Source: Haemophilus haemolyticus M19501
GTDB taxonomy: Bacteria; Pseudomonadota; Gammaproteobacteria; Enterobacterales; Pasteurellaceae
Assembly (NCBI RefSeq): GCF_000222025.1
Contig: NZ_AFQO01000007.1
Location: forward strand, 300,638 to 364,637
Direction of reading: 5' to 3'
Length of the DNA stretch: 64,000 bases
Shown: piece by piece, positions 37,433 to 49,049 of the stretch
Layout of the letters: every line of letters starts with the position of its first letter
Numbering within the stretch: the stretch's first letter is position 1
Notes under the pieces: model-generated
Told to the model about the DNA's origin: nothing
The model's database searches: none
The model's input: the letters and a program-made list of their open reading frames with translations, nothing else
Made by a program: the position numbers and the translations under genes

Positions 37433-38119
37433 ATGTCGAAATTATCTCATCAAGATGCGCTTTCTCAAATTCAATATGGTCTCATTGCTTCTTGCCAACC
37501 TGTTGATGATGGCCCAATGGATAAACCAGAAATTGTTTCTGCCATGGCTCAAGCTTCTGTTGCTGGTGGCGCATCAGGTTTACGTATTGAAGGTGTAGAT
37601 AACCTTAAAGCGACACGTCCTTTTGTAAACATTCCAATTATCGGTATTGTAAAACGTGACTTACCTGATAGTCCGATTCGTATTACGCCATTTCTGCAAG
37701 ATATTGAAGATCTTGCCAATGCTGGGGCTGATATTATTGCGGTAGATGGTACTAACCGTCCTCGCCCAGTTGATATTGAAAGTGCGGTGAAAAAAATTCA
37801 TGAAATGGGCTGCTTGGCTATGGCAGATTGCTCTAATTTAGAAGAAGGCTTGTATTGTCAAAAACTCGGTTTTGATATTGTGGGGAGCACAATGTCCGGT
37901 TATACAGGTGGTCCAGTCCCCGAAGAACCTGATTATCAATTAGTGAAAGATTTAAAAGCTGCAGGTTGTTTTGTGATGGCAGAAGGTCGCTATAATACGC
38001 CTGAATTGGCAAAAGTGGCCATTGAAATTGGCGCAGATTGCGTAACCGTGGGTTCAGCCTTAACTCGCCTTGAGCATATCGTGAGTTGGTTCGCTAATTC
38101 TGTGAAATCTGCAAGATAG
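37433..38119 (+). CDS. nanE: N-acetylmannosamine-6-phosphate 2-epimerase (NanE)
   Basis: A 228-residue TIM-barrel enzyme from ATG 37433, which has AGGAG 7 bases upstream; the frame is open for 24 more codons but these do not look coding. Blocks IASCQPVDDGPMDKPEIV, ADIIAVDGTNRPRP and MADCSNLEEG are typical. It converts ManNAc-6-P to GlcNAc-6-P. First gene of the catabolic arm nanE-nanK-siaR-nanA. Confidence 0.96.
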   Translation: MSKLSHQDALSQIQYGLIASCQPVDDGPMDKPEIVSAMAQASVAGGASGLRIEGVDNLKATRPFVNIPIIGIVKRDLPDSPIRITPFLQDIEDLANAGADIIAVDGTNRPRPVDIESAVKKIHEMGCLAMADCSNLEEGLYCQKLGFDIVGSTMSGYTGGPVPEEPDYQLVKDLKAAGCFVMAEGRYNTPELAKVAIEIGADCVTVGSALTRLEHIVSWFANSVKSAR

Positions 38120-38163
38120 TCGTAAGACATGTGAGAAAATACTTCATACTATAAGGATAAGTT

Positions 38164-39066
38164 ATGCGTTGTTTAGCTCTAGACATTGGCGGTACAAAAA
38201 TCGCAGCAGCTATCGTAAAAAATGGCGAAGTTGAACAACGCCAACAAATTCATACACCGCGTGAAAATGTGGTAGAAGGAATGCATCAAGCATTGGAACA
38301 ACTTCTTACTCATTATGCGGGGCAATTTGATTATGTAGCGGTGGCTTCAACAGGCATTATAAATGACGGTATTTTAACCGCACTTAATCCTAAAAATTTG
38401 GGTGGTTTGAATCAATTTCCACTAAAAGAAAGTATTGCTAAACACACGGATAAACCAATTGGTTTATTAAATGATGCACAAGCCGCGACTTATGCGGAAT
38501 ATCAACTTCAAGATCCAGAGAAAGTATCAAACTTTGTTTTTATTACAGTTTCTACTGGCGTGGGTGGTGGTGTCATATTAAACCAACAATTACAAACTGG
38601 CCCAAAGGGAATCGCAGGACATATCGGGCATACATTAGCGGATCCAAATGGCCCAATGTGTGGTTGTGGTCGTCGAGGTTGTGTAGAAGCCGTTGCTGCT
38701 GGTCGTGCTATTGAAGCGGTATCTTCCCAATGGGATGATCCTTGCGAACCAAAAGAAGTTTTTGAACGTTTTAGAAAAAATGATGAAAAAGCTACCGCAC
38801 TTATAGAACGTTCAGCTCAAGCCATTGCCAATTTAGTGGCAGATTTTGTGATTGGATTGGATGTACAAAAAGTCGTTATAGGCGGTAGTGTCGGGTTGGC
38901 TGATGGTTATTTACCATTAGTCAAACGTTTCTTACAGGCTATGCCTGCTGTATATAGTTGTGATATTGAATCTGCTAAATTTGGTCAAGATGCAGGATTA
39001 GTTGGCGCAGCTTATTGGGTGAAAGATGTTGTGCTTGATAAACCAAAAGGAACAATTTATGGCTAA
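38164..39066 (+). CDS. nanK: N-acetylmannosamine kinase (NanK)
   Basis: A 300-residue ROK-family kinase with the nucleotide-binding DIGGTKIAAAIV at the start, GLLNDAQAATYAE near residue 100, and the ROK zinc site MCGCGRRGCVEA near residue 165. It phosphorylates ManNAc made by NanA. siaR begins 8 bases before its stop, which indicates coupling. Confidence 0.95.
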   Translation: MRCLALDIGGTKIAAAIVKNGEVEQRQQIHTPRENVVEGMHQALEQLLTHYAGQFDYVAVASTGIINDGILTALNPKNLGGLNQFPLKESIAKHTDKPIGLLNDAQAATYAEYQLQDPEKVSNFVFITVSTGVGGGVILNQQLQTGPKGIAGHIGHTLADPNGPMCGCGRRGCVEAVAAGRAIEAVSSQWDDPCEPKEVFERFRKNDEKATALIERSAQAIANLVADFVIGLDVQKVVIGGSVGLADGYLPLVKRFLQAMPAVYSCDIESAKFGQDAGLVGAAYWVKDVVLDKPKGTIYG

Positions 39067-39925
39067 ATCCGGAAATGTGTTAAATACCATTAGTTCGCTT
39101 TACCATAGCCTAACCAAGTCAGAGAAAAAAATTGCTGATACGATTTTGCGTTCCCCTGATTTGGTGTCTCAATGTCCCCTTTCAGAAATCGCTAAACATT
39201 TGGAAGTTGGAGAAGCTACGCTCGTCCGTTTTTGTCGAACCATTGGTTTTAAAGGTTTCAGCGATTTTAAATTAGAACTTTCCATTGAGCTTGCCACGAA
39301 AGATAACAATGATGAAACTGTGCTCGAAACAGAAATTATGCCGAGTGATGATTCTTTAACGATTGCACAAAAGTTGCAAGCGGCAGTTTCTAATGTAATG
39401 GAAGAAACGGTTAATTTATTAGATTTAAAACAGCTTGAACAAGTGGTTAAAGCCATTAAAAAAGCACGTCGTATCTTTTTATTCGGCGTGGGATCATCTG
39501 GTGTGACAGCTGAAGATGCGAAAAATAAATTGATGCGCATCGGTTTCCAAGTGGATGCAACAGGCAATAATCATTTTATGTATATGCAGGCAGCATTACT
39601 TACGTCTTCTGATGTGGCAATTGGTTTAAGTCATTCCGGCTATTCCGCTGAAACAGCGCACACACTCAAAATTGCTAAACAAAATGGTGCAACGACAGTG
39701 GCATTAACTCACAGTTTGCGTTCACCCGTTACAGAATATGCTGATTATGTTTTGGTAAATGGTAATAAACAAGGGAAGCTACAAGGTGACTCCATTGGTA
39801 CCAAAATTGCACAGCTTTTTGTATTAGATTTAATTTATGCTTTGTTAGTGCAGGGCGAAGAAGAACTTGCAGCTCAAACCAAGCAAAAAACTCTCAATGT
39901 GATTCTTGAACAACGTATAAAATAG
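39059..39925 (+). CDS. siaR: Sialic acid regulon regulator SiaR (RpiR family)
   Basis: A 288-residue protein from ATG 39059, which overlaps the nanK stop; an earlier in-frame start is inside nanK. An N-terminal RpiR helix-turn-helix ([20 protein letters not shown] then [20 protein letters not shown]) is followed by a sugar-phosphate SIS domain ([35 protein letters not shown]). In H. influenzae it represses the nan/sia genes and responds to glucosamine-6-phosphate together with CRP. Confidence 0.95.
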   Translation: MAKSGNVLNTISSLYHSLTKSEKKIADTILRSPDLVSQCPLSEIAKHLEVGEATLVRFCRTIGFKGFSDFKLELSIELATKDNNDETVLETEIMPSDDSLTIAQKLQAAVSNVMEETVNLLDLKQLEQVVKAIKKARRIFLFGVGSSGVTAEDAKNKLMRIGFQVDATGNNHFMYMQAALLTSSDVAIGLSHSGYSAETAHTLKIAKQNGATTVALTHSLRSPVTEYADYVLVNGNKQGKLQGDSIGTKIAQLFVLDLIYALLVQGEEELAAQTKQKTLNVILEQRIK

Positions 39926-39935
39926 GAGAAAACTT

Positions 39936-40814
39936 ATGCGTGATTTAAAAGGTATTTTCAGTGCATTATTAGTGTCATTTAATGAAGATGGCACAATTAA
40001 TGAAAAAGGTTTACGTCAAATTATCCGCCACAATATCGATAAGATGAAAGTTGATGGTTTATATGTGGGTGGTTCAACAGGCGAAAACTTTATGCTTTCA
40101 ACTGAAGAGAAAAAAGAAATCTTCCGTATTGCAAAAGATGAAGCAAAAGATCAAATCGCGCTAATTGCTCAAGTGGGTAGCGTAAACTTAAAAGAAGCGG
40201 TGGAATTAGGTAAATATGCAACAGAATTAGGCTACGATAGCTTATCTGCCGTCACTCCGTTCTACTATAAATTTAGTTTTCCTGAAATCAAACATTATTA
40301 CGACACCATTATTGCAGAAACGGGCAATAATATGATCGTGTATTCTATTCCGTTCTTAACTGGCGTGAATATGGGAATTGAACAATTTGGTGAACTTTAC
40401 AAAAACCCGAAAGTATTAGGGGTAAAATTCACAGCAGGTGATTTCTACTTATTAGAACGTTTGAAAAAAGCTTATCCAAACCACTTAATTTGGGCTGGTT
40501 TCGATGAAATGATGTTACCTGCGGCCGCACTTGGTGTGGATGGTGCAATTGGTTCAACTTTCAATGTAAACGGTGTTCGTGCTCGTCAAATTTTTGAATT
40601 AACCAAAGCGGGTAAATTAGCCGAAGCGTTAGAAATTCAACATGTAACCAACGACTTAATCGAAGGTATTTTAGCGAACGGTTTATATTTAACCATCAAA
40701 GAATTGCTTAAATTAGAAGGGGTGGATGCGGGTTATTGCCGTGAGCCAATGACAGCAAAAGCAACAGATGCTCAGCTTGCTAAAGCAAAAGAGTTGAAAG
40801 CGAAATTTTTATAA
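39936..40814 (+). CDS. nanA: N-acetylneuraminate lyase (NanA)
   Basis: A 292-residue class I aldolase. The Schiff-base Lys is in [11 protein letters not shown] near residue 164, the catalytic Tyr in [12 protein letters not shown] near residue 136 and the carboxylate loop [10 protein letters not shown] near residue 46. It splits sialic acid to ManNAc and pyruvate. It is 10 bp after siaR with AGGAG as ribosome binding site, in the nanE-nanK-siaR-nanA operon. Confidence 0.97.
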   Translation: MRDLKGIFSALLVSFNEDGTINEKGLRQIIRHNIDKMKVDGLYVGGSTGENFMLSTEEKKEIFRIAKDEAKDQIALIAQVGSVNLKEAVELGKYATELGYDSLSAVTPFYYKFSFPEIKHYYDTIIAETGNNMIVYSIPFLTGVNMGIEQFGELYKNPKVLGVKFTAGDFYLLERLKKAYPNHLIWAGFDEMMLPAAALGVDGAIGSTFNVNGVRARQIFELTKAGKLAEALEIQHVTNDLIEGILANGLYLTIKELLKLEGVDAGYCREPMTAKATDAQLAKAKELKAKFL

Positions 40815-40832
40815 TTAATGGAATATCGTGAG

Positions 40833-40859
40833 AACCTAGGGGAGCGATTTCCCTAGGTT
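40833..40859. other. Strong hairpin between nanA and nagB
   Basis: AACCTAGGG and CCCTAGGTT form a perfect 9-bp stem with a 9-base loop, but no T-run follows. It may stabilise or cut the nanA mRNA rather than end it. The rest of the 178-bp gap shows no gene except a possible 11-codon frame at 40939. Confidence 0.5.
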
Positions 40860-40992
40860 ACTCATAATTTATCCCTCTTGGGGTAGCAATTCTCGTTTCC
40901 TGCTTCTCAGTTTTTCTATTTCGTAGTGGGGAACCATTATGTTTAACCGTTGGTTTGTTTATCCACGGTATTGAAAATAAAGGAAGTATAGT

Positions 40993-41796
40993 ATGCGTCT
41001 TATCCCTCTACACAACGAACAACAGGTGAGTCGTTGGGCTGCACGCCATATTGTTGATCGTATCAATCATTTTAATCCTACGGCTGAACGCCCTTTTGTT
41101 CTCGGTTTACCAACTGGTGGTACGCCATTAAAAACTTACCAAGAATTAATCGCACTTTGTAAAGTGGGAGAGGTGAGCTTTAAGCATGTAGTAACATTCA
41201 ATATGGACGAATATGTGGGTTTACCAGAGGAACATCCTGAAAGTTATCATAGTTTTATGTATAACAATTTCTTTAATCATGTCGATATTCAGCCAGAAAA
41301 TATCAATATTCTTAACGGTAACACGGATGATCATGATGCTGAATGTCGCCGTTATGAAGAAAAAATTAAATCTTATGGAAAAATTAATTTATTTATGGGC
41401 GGAGTCGGTAATGATGGTCATATCGCCTTTAATGAACCAGCGTCATCATTGAGCTCTCGCACTCGTATTAAAACGTTAACTCAAGATACACTGATCGCAA
41501 ATTCACGTTTCTTTGATAATGATGTAAATAAAGTGCCTAAATATGCTTTGACGATTGGCGTAGGCACATTATTAGATGCCGAAGAAGTGATGATCCTTGC
41601 GACAGGCCATCATAAGGCGCTTGCAGTTCAAGCAGCTGTAGAAGGTGGTGTGAACCATATGTGGACAGTGAGTGCACTTCAGCTACATCGCCATTTTGTG
41701 TTAGTTTGTGATGAACCTGCACAACAAGAATTGAAAGTAAAAACTGTTAAATATTTTACTGAATTAGAACAACGCGCCATTCATAGCGTGTTATAA
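40993..41796 (+). CDS. nagB: Glucosamine-6-phosphate deaminase (NagB)
   Basis: A 267-residue enzyme of normal size. [15 protein letters not shown] near residue 38, FNMDEYVGL near residue 70 (catalytic Asp) and [14 protein letters not shown] near residue 136 (catalytic His) are the family signatures. It turns GlcN-6-P into fructose-6-P and ammonia, the last step of the sialate route. A terminator lies between it and nagA. Confidence 0.97.
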   Translation: MRLIPLHNEQQVSRWAARHIVDRINHFNPTAERPFVLGLPTGGTPLKTYQELIALCKVGEVSFKHVVTFNMDEYVGLPEEHPESYHSFMYNNFFNHVDIQPENINILNGNTDDHDAECRRYEEKIKSYGKINLFMGGVGNDGHIAFNEPASSLSSRTRIKTLTQDTLIANSRFFDNDVNKVPKYALTIGVGTLLDAEEVMILATGHHKALAVQAAVEGGVNHMWTVSALQLHRHFVLVCDEPAQQELKVKTVKYFTELEQRAIHSVL

Positions 41797-41801
41797 GATC
41801 C

Positions 41802-41827
41802 TACCGCTCAAAAGAGCGGTAATTTTT
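41802..41827 (+). terminator. Terminator between nagB and nagA
   Basis: TACCGCTC and GAGCGGTA form an 8-bp stem followed by ATTTTT. Confidence 0.75.
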
Positions 41828-41853
41828 CTGATTATTTTATTTAAGGACAAAAA

Positions 41854-42999
41854 ATGAGATATGCATTAACGAATTGTGTGATTTACACAAAATATGATGT
41901 TTTACGTGATTTTGCTGTAATTATTAACGGTGAAATTATTGAAGCGGTAGTTCCACAAGCTGAATTAGAAACAGGCATCAAAACCATTGATTTACACGGT
42001 AATAATTTAACTGCTGGTTTTATTGATCTGCAATTAAATGGCTGTGGTGGCGTGATGTTTAACGATCAAACTAGCGTTGAAACCTTGGAAATTATGCAGG
42101 AAACTAACTTGAAATCAGGTTGTACAAGTTTCCTTCCAACGTTTATCACTGCACCAGATGAAAACATAAAAAGTGCGGTGAAAATTATGCGTGAATATTT
42201 AAATAAGCATAAAAACCAAGCACTTGGTTTACATATTGAAGGGCCGTTTATCAGTGTTGAGAAAAAAGGGGTACACCGTCCTGAATATATTCGTGAAATT
42301 ACGCCTGAAATGAAGGATTTCCTCTGTGAAAATGGTGATGTTATTACAAAAATTACCATTGCCGCAGAAAACCCAACTATTAACTATACGCCTGATTTTG
42401 TGAAAGCGGGCATTATTGTCTCTGTAGGCCATTCCAATGCGACTTATGAAGTCGCTAAAGCCGCATTCCACAAAGGTGCAACTTTTGCGACTCACTTGCA
42501 TAATGCAATGTCGCCAATTAGTTCTGGACGTGCTATGGGCGTAGTAGGGGCGGTACTAGATTCTGATGTTTACACTGGTATTATCGTGGATGGTGTGCAT
42601 ATCAATTACGGCAATGTTCGCATTGATAAAAAAATCAAAGGTGACAAACTTTGTATTGTAACTGATTCTCTCGCTGCAGCAGGCGCCCCACCTGAATTGG
42701 AAACATTTACCTTTGTAGGTAAAACCATTTATATCCGAGATGGCCGCTGTTTTGATGCAAACGGTACGATCGCTGGTGCATCAATTACCATGATCGAGTC
42801 TATTAAAAATGCAGTGGAGTTTGTAGAAATTCCACTTGCTGAAGCAATTCGAATGAGTAACCTTTATCCTGCACGAGCAATTGGTGTGGATGAGCGTTTA
42901 GGTTCTGTAGAAAAAGGAAAAATCGCGAATTTAGCTATATTTACACCAGATTACAAAGTAATCGGCACAGTAGTAAACGGAGAGTGGAAAGAGAATTAA
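41854..42999 (+). CDS. nagA: N-acetylglucosamine-6-phosphate deacetylase (NagA)
   Basis: A 381-residue amidohydrolase. Metal and substrate residues are found in GLHIEGPFISVEKKGVH near residue 128, VGHSNATYEVA near residue 194, ATHLHNAMSP near residue 212 and VTDSLAAAGAPP near residue 270 (catalytic Asp). It removes the acetyl group from GlcNAc-6-P coming from sialate or from a PTS. It ends the amino-sugar cluster. Confidence 0.97.
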   Translation: MRYALTNCVIYTKYDVLRDFAVIINGEIIEAVVPQAELETGIKTIDLHGNNLTAGFIDLQLNGCGGVMFNDQTSVETLEIMQETNLKSGCTSFLPTFITAPDENIKSAVKIMREYLNKHKNQALGLHIEGPFISVEKKGVHRPEYIREITPEMKDFLCENGDVITKITIAAENPTINYTPDFVKAGIIVSVGHSNATYEVAKAAFHKGATFATHLHNAMSPISSGRAMGVVGAVLDSDVYTGIIVDGVHINYGNVRIDKKIKGDKLCIVTDSLAAAGAPPELETFTFVGKTIYIRDGRCFDANGTIAGASITMIESIKNAVEFVEIPLAEAIRMSNLYPARAIGVDERLGSVEKGKIANLAIFTPDYKVIGTVVNGEWKEN

Positions 43000-43029
43000 T
43001 AGTACACACCTTAAATAGCTAATTGATTT

Positions 43030-43059
43030 AAAAATCTGTGATATATGTCACAGATTTTT
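43030..43059. promoter_or_regulatory. Perfect CRP-type palindrome, also the nagA terminator
   Basis: Twelve-base arms AAAAATCTGTGA and TCACAGATTTTT surround TATATG. The core TGTGA-N6-TCACA (43037-43052) is a consensus CRP site, and the same stem plus T-run can end nagA transcription. It is 31 bp beyond the nagA stop and 66 bp before the adhesin start. Confidence 0.8.
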
Positions 43060-43070
43060 GATTGATATTT

Positions 43071-43079
43071 TGCTACTCT
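43071..43079 (+). promoter_or_regulatory. Extended -10 element of the adhesin gene
   Basis: TGCTACTCT fits the extended -10 pattern TGnTAnnnT. A start near 43086 would put the CRP site centre at about -41.5, the class II position, and there is no good -35. Confidence 0.5.
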
Positions 43080-43124
43080 AAAAAATCTCTTAATTATCAT
43101 TTATTTGACAAAAGGAAAAATATT

Positions 43125-44625
<1,501 letters not shown>

Positions 44626-44632
44626 GAGAAAA

Positions 44633-44660
44633 AGGCGGAACAATTATTCCGCCTTATTTA
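44633..44660 (+). terminator. Terminator of the adhesin gene
   Basis: AGGCGGAA and TTCCGCCT form an 8-bp stem followed by TATTTATT. Confidence 0.8.
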
Positions 44661-44733
44661 TTTGATCTGCCATTTTAATAGTTATCATTTTTATCTATAA
44701 TATAAAAACCAAGTTAATTACTAGGAGATAAAA

Positions 44734-45489
44734 ATGGCAAAAGATGAAGTTGGGCATAATTTTCTTGCACGTTTGGGTAAAACGCGTTTGCGTCCAGGTG
44801 GTAAAAAAGCGACAGATTGGTTAATTGCCAATGGCGATTTTAGCCAAGATAAAAAAGTGTTAGAGGTTGCTTGTAATATGGGAACGACAGCCATTGGATT
44901 GGCGAAGCAATTTGGTTGCCATATTGAAGGTGTTGATTTAGATGAAAATGCGTTAGAAAAAGCACAAGCAAATATTGAAGCAAATGGCTTGCAAGAAAAA
45001 ATTCATGTGCAGCGTGCGAATGCGATGAAGTTGCCTTTCGAGGATGAAAGTTTTGATATTGTCATTAATGAAGCGATGCTCACGATGTTACCCGTGGAAG
45101 CGAAGAAAAAAGCCATTGCAGAATATTTTCGAGTGTTAAAACCAAATGGTTTATTGCTTACTCACGATGTTATGCTGGTGGGGAATGATCATCAAACTAT
45201 TCTAGAAAATATGCGAAAAGCGATTAATGTGACTGTCACGCCATTAACGAAAGATGGCTGGAAGGGAATATTCCAAGAAAGTGGCTTTAGAAATGTTGAT
45301 ACTTTCTCTGGTGAGATGACATTACTTTCACCAAAAGGAATGATTTATGATGAGGGCATTCTCGGGACGTTAAAAATCATCCGTAATGCGATGAAAGCGG
45401 AAAATCGTGAGCAATTTAAAAGAATGTTTAAAACCTTTAATGATCCTGAACATAAATTACATTTTATTGCTGTATGTAGCCAAAAATAA
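44734..45489 (+). CDS. Class I SAM-dependent methyltransferase
   Basis: A 251-residue enzyme. Motif I is VLEVACNMGTTAIGLAKQFG near residue 51, followed by the acidic HIEGVDLDENALEKA (motif II) and FDIVINEAMLTML (motif IV). The C-terminal half has no recognised specificity signature. From memory it matches HI0095, a UbiE/Coq5-like protein of unknown substrate. It has AGGAG as ribosome binding site and a terminator behind it, so it is probably a single-gene unit. Confidence 0.85.
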   Translation: MAKDEVGHNFLARLGKTRLRPGGKKATDWLIANGDFSQDKKVLEVACNMGTTAIGLAKQFGCHIEGVDLDENALEKAQANIEANGLQEKIHVQRANAMKLPFEDESFDIVINEAMLTMLPVEAKKKAIAEYFRVLKPNGLLLTHDVMLVGNDHQTILENMRKAINVTVTPLTKDGWKGIFQESGFRNVDTFSGEMTLLSPKGMIYDEGILGTLKIIRNAMKAENREQFKRMFKTFNDPEHKLHFIAVCSQK

Positions 45490-45499
45490 TATAAAAAAC

Positions 45500-45533
45500 G
45501 AACCGCTCTTTTATGTGCGGTTCGCTTTTTTTA
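45500..45533 (+). terminator. Terminator of the methyltransferase gene
   Basis: GAACCGC and GCGGTTC form a stem followed by a long T-run. Confidence 0.8.
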
Positions 45534-45563
45534 CGATAATTTTTTCACTAGGGTTGTTTAGAT

Positions 45564-46265
45564 TTATTTTGAATAATCCCTTGTACCAAAAATCGCAGTG
45601 CCAATTCGTACCATAGTAGAACCGCATTTTATTGCGCTCGGCATATCGTCAGTCATTCCCATAGAAAGAGTATCAATTTGTTGATTGGGTAAGGCTTGTT
45701 TAAGTTGCTCAAATAGAGACAACATCTTTCTAAATGCATTTTCTTGTTCTGAGATGTTATCGGTTGGCGCGGGTATTGCCATTAAGCCACGTAAGCATAA
45801 GTGCGGTAAATTTTCGATGTGTTTTGCCAGTGTTAGCATTTCCTCAGGTTGAATACCTGATTTACTTTCTTCATCGCTGATATTAACCTGAATTAAGACA
45901 TTCAACGGTGCTTTGTTAATTGGTCGTTGTTTATTTAAACGATCTGCAGTTTTTGCTCGATTAAGTGTTTGCATCCAATCAAAATGTTCTGCAACGAGAC
46001 GTGTTTTATTCGATTGTAATGGACCGATAAAATGCCATTCAAGGTTAATACCTTGAGATCCAAAATATTGGATCTTTTCTACCCCCTCTTGCACGTAATT
46101 TTCTCCAAAAGCCGTTTGTCCAGCTTGATAAGCCGAAATAATGGCGGAAATAGGTTTGGTCTTAGATACGGCAAGTAATTTAACAGTATTTTGATCGCGT
46201 CTTGCTTCTTCGCAAGCTGTTTTAATTTTTTGATGAATTAGGTTGATATTATGCTGGATATCCAT
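45564..46265 (-). CDS. yggS: PLP homeostasis protein, YggS family
   Basis: A 233-residue protein with the PLP-binding Lys in VKLLAVSKTKPISAI near residue 34, then GENYVQEGVEKI, EWHFIGPLQSNKTRLVAEHF and the phosphate-binding SMGMTDDMPSAIKCGSTMVRIG near residue 200. The family binds pyridoxal phosphate and affects amino-acid and vitamin B6 pools; no enzyme activity is known. It is divergent from the thr operon. Confidence 0.96.
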   Translation of the reverse strand: MDIQHNINLIHQKIKTACEEARRDQNTVKLLAVSKTKPISAIISAYQAGQTAFGENYVQEGVEKIQYFGSQGINLEWHFIGPLQSNKTRLVAEHFDWMQTLNRAKTADRLNKQRPINKAPLNVLIQVNISDEESKSGIQPEEMLTLAKHIENLPHLCLRGLMAIPAPTDNISEQENAFRKMLSLFEQLKQALPNQQIDTLSMGMTDDMPSAIKCGSTMVRIGTAIFGTRDYSK

Positions 46266-46347
46266 AGGTTCTCCTTTATAAAAGTGCGGTTAGTTTACAC
46301 GAAATTTATTTACTGAGAAAATTTCTGAAAAATTTGTTACTTTCTGT

Positions 46348-46376
46348 TTGACAAGCTCGGAAAATTTCGGTATTTC
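46348..46376 (+). promoter_or_regulatory. Promoter of the thr operon
   Basis: A consensus -35 TTGACA at 46348 and a -10-like TATTTC at 46371 are separated by 17 bases, about 25 bp before the leader peptide start. Confidence 0.6.
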
Positions 46377-46407
46377 TTTATGCATTCATTTTTCGAGATA
46401 AAACACA

Positions 46408-46494
46408 ATGAAAAATAACCGCACTTTATCCGTAATCATTAGCACGATTACCACGATTATGATGACCATTACTATGATTAATGGCGCGGGTTAG
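46408..46494 (+). CDS. thrL: thr operon leader peptide
   Basis: A 28-codon frame, [12 protein letters not shown] at the start and MINGAG at the end, with six Thr and six Ile codons. Slow translation at these codons would report low threonine and isoleucine and allow thrABC transcription. It contains a USS (ACCGCACTTT near 46418). The frame ends 24 bases before the terminator stem. Confidence 0.93.
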   Translation: MKNNRTLSVIISTITTIMMTITMINGAG

Positions 46495-46551
46495 TGCACC
46501 AAAAAACAGGATACAGAAAACCCGCGATTCAACTGAATAGCGGGTTTTTTT
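46485..46551 (+). terminator. thr attenuator with antiterminator
   Basis: The terminator stem is AAACCCGC (46518-46525) with GCGGGTT (46540-46546) and a T-run. CGCGGGTT at 46485-46492, at the end of thrL, is perfectly complementary to AACCCGCG at 46519-46526, so it can form the alternative antiterminator. Confidence 0.88.
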
Positions 46552-46589
46552 ATAAATTAAAAAACACAATATCTCTAGGAGAACCAATC

Positions 46590-49037
46590 ATGCGCGTACT
46601 AAAATTTGGCGGCACTTCGCTTGCAAATCCGGAACGTTTTTCCCAAGCAGCGAAATTGATCGAGCAAGCTCATTTAGAAGAGCAGGCAGCAGGTGTTTTA
46701 TCAGCACCAGCCAAAATAACTAATCATCTCGTCGCCCTTTCTGAAAAAGCTGCATTAAATCAACCAACCGATACGCATTTCAACGAAGCAATCGAAATTT
46801 TCTATAACATCATCAATGGCTTACATGCCGAAAATAATCAATTCGACTTAAATGGCACCAAAGCGCTTATTGATACTGAATTTGCTCAAATCAAAGGATT
46901 ATTAGAAGAAATTCGTCAGGCAGGAAAAGTAGAAGATGCAGTTAAAGCGACGATTGATTGCCGTGGTGAAAAACTTTCTATTGCAATGATGAAAGCTTGG
47001 TTTGAAGCGCGTGGCTATAGCGTACATATTGTGGATCCTGTCAAGCAATTATTAGCAAAAGGCGGTTATCTTGAATCTTCTGTTGAAATTGAAGAATCAA
47101 CAAAACGTGTTGATGCAGCAAGTATCGCAAAAGATAAAGTGGTGCTTATGGCTGGCTTTACTGCGGGTAACGAAAAAGGTGAGTTGGTTCTGCTCGGTCG
47201 TAATGGCTCAGACTATTCTGCAGCCTGTTTAGCCGCTTGTTTAGGCGCAAGCGTATGCGAAATTTGGACTGATGTGGATGGCGTTTATACTTGCGATCCG
47301 CGTTTAGTGCCTGATGCACGTTTATTACCAACTCTTTCTTATCGTGAAGCGATGGAGCTTTCTTATTTCGGTGCGAAAGTGATTCATCCTCGTACGATTG
47401 GCCCATTGTTGCCACAAAATATTCCTTGTGTCATTAAAAATACAGGAAATCCTTCTGCGCCGGGTTCGATTATTGATGGCAATGTGAAATCAGAAGGTTT
47501 ACAAGTCAAAGGTATCACTAACTTAGATAACTTGGCGATGTTTAATGTATCAGGCCCTGGTATGCAAGGCATGGTAGGCATGGCATCTCGCGTATTTTCA
47601 GCTATGTCAGGCGCAGGCATTTCAGTCATCTTAATTACCCAGTCTTCATCTGAATACAGTATTAGCTTCTGCGTGCCAGTGAAATCTGCAGAAGTAGCGA
47701 AAACCGTACTAGAAACAGAGTTTGCTAATGAATTAAACGAACATCAATTAGAACCAATTGAAGTGATTAAAGATTTATCCATTATTTCTGTGGTGGGTGA
47801 TGGAATGAAGCAAGCGAAAGGAATTGCTGCTCGTTTCTTCTCTGCTTTAGCGCAGGCAAATATTAGCATTGTGGCGATTGCACAAGGTTCTAGTGAACGT
47901 TCAATTTCTGCAGTTGTGCCGCAAAATAAAGCGATTGAAGCGGTGAAAGCTACCCATCAGGCTCTTTTCAATAATAAAAAAGTAGTGGATATGTTTTTAG
48001 TGGGCGTTGGTGGAGTAGGCGGAGAATTAATTGAGCAGGTAAAACGCCAAAAGGAGTATCTAGCAAAGAAGAATGTTGAAATTCGAGTTTGTGCTATAGC
48101 AAATTCTAATCGTATGTTACTTGATGAAAATGGATTATGTTTAGACGATTGGAAAAACGATTTAGAAAATGCGACTCAGCCATCAGATTTTGATGTATTG
48201 CTTTCTTTCATTAAATTACATCATGTGGTGAATCCAGTATTTGTAGATTGTACCTCAGCCGAATCTGTAGCGGGGCTTTATGCTCGTGCGTTAAAAGAAG
48301 GTTTCCATGTGGTTACGCCAAATAAAAAAGCGAATACACGAGAATTAGCTTATTACAATGAGTTACGTCAAAATGCTCAAGCAAGCCAACATAAATTCTT
48401 ATATGAAACCAATGTGGGCGCTGGTTTGCCAGTTATTGAAAATCTTCAAAACTTACTTGCTGCGGGTGATGAACTTGAATATTTTGAAGGCATTTTATCT
48501 GGCTCGCTTTCCTTTATTTTTGGTAAATTGGAAGAGGGACTTTCTCTTTCAGAAGTCACCGCGCTTGCGCGTGAAAAAGGGTTTACTGAGCCAGATCCTC
48601 GTGATGATCTCTCTGGACAAGATGTCGCGCGCAAATTATTAATTCTTGCTCGTGAAGCTGGAATTGAGCTTGAACTTTCAGATGTTGAAGTTGAAGGTGT
48701 ATTGCCGAAAGGCTTCTCTGAAGGAAAATCTGCAGATGAATTTATGGCAATGTTGCCACAACTTGATGAAGAGTTTAACGCTCGTGTTTCCACCGCTAAA
48801 TCTGAAGGAAAAGTATTGCGTTATGTTGGAAAAATTTGTGAAGGTAAATGTAAAGTATCCATTGTTGCAGTTGATCAGAATAACCCACTTTATAAAGTGA
48901 AAGATGGTGAAAATGCTTTGGCATTTTATACTCGTTATTACCAACCTATCCCACTTTTATTACGTGGTTATGGTGCAGGTAATGCGGTGACGGCGGCAGG
49001 TATCTTTGCAGATATTTTAAGAACATTACAACATTAA
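46590..49037 (+). CDS. thrA: Bifunctional aspartokinase I / homoserine dehydrogenase I
   Basis: An 815-residue protein from ATG 46590 (AGGAGA upstream); the open frame extends upstream through the attenuator but is not coding. The kinase starts [17 protein letters not shown], two ACT-like regulatory parts lie around residues 310-460 (for example [18 protein letters not shown]), and the dehydrogenase starts near residue 466 with the cofactor loop [16 protein letters not shown]. It makes aspartyl phosphate and reduces the semialdehyde to homoserine; threonine is the usual inhibitor. thrB follows after 12 bp. Confidence 0.97.
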   Translation: MRVLKFGGTSLANPERFSQAAKLIEQAHLEEQAAGVLSAPAKITNHLVALSEKAALNQPTDTHFNEAIEIFYNIINGLHAENNQFDLNGTKALIDTEFAQIKGLLEEIRQAGKVEDAVKATIDCRGEKLSIAMMKAWFEARGYSVHIVDPVKQLLAKGGYLESSVEIEESTKRVDAASIAKDKVVLMAGFTAGNEKGELVLLGRNGSDYSAACLAACLGASVCEIWTDVDGVYTCDPRLVPDARLLPTLSYREAMELSYFGAKVIHPRTIGPLLPQNIPCVIKNTGNPSAPGSIIDGNVKSEGLQVKGITNLDNLAMFNVSGPGMQGMVGMASRVFSAMSGAGISVILITQSSSEYSISFCVPVKSAEVAKTVLETEFANELNEHQLEPIEVIKDLSIISVVGDGMKQAKGIAARFFSALAQANISIVAIAQGSSERSISAVVPQNKAIEAVKATHQALFNNKKVVDMFLVGVGGVGGELIEQVKRQKEYLAKKNVEIRVCAIANSNRMLLDENGLCLDDWKNDLENATQPSDFDVLLSFIKLHHVVNPVFVDCTSAESVAGLYARALKEGFHVVTPNKKANTRELAYYNELRQNAQASQHKFLYETNVGAGLPVIENLQNLLAAGDELEYFEGILSGSLSFIFGKLEEGLSLSEVTALAREKGFTEPDPRDDLSGQDVARKLLILAREAGIELELSDVEVEGVLPKGFSEGKSADEFMAMLPQLDEEFNARVSTAKSEGKVLRYVGKICEGKCKVSIVAVDQNNPLYKVKDGENALAFYTRYYQPIPLLLRGYGAGNAVTAAGIFADILRTLQH

Positions 49038-49049
49038 TAAGGATTCCCA

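Noticed and set aside
46494..46589. Upstream extension of the thrA frame
   Set aside because: The extra codons run through the attenuator stem and terminator. The ATG at 46590 has AGGAGA and gives the normal kinase N-terminus.
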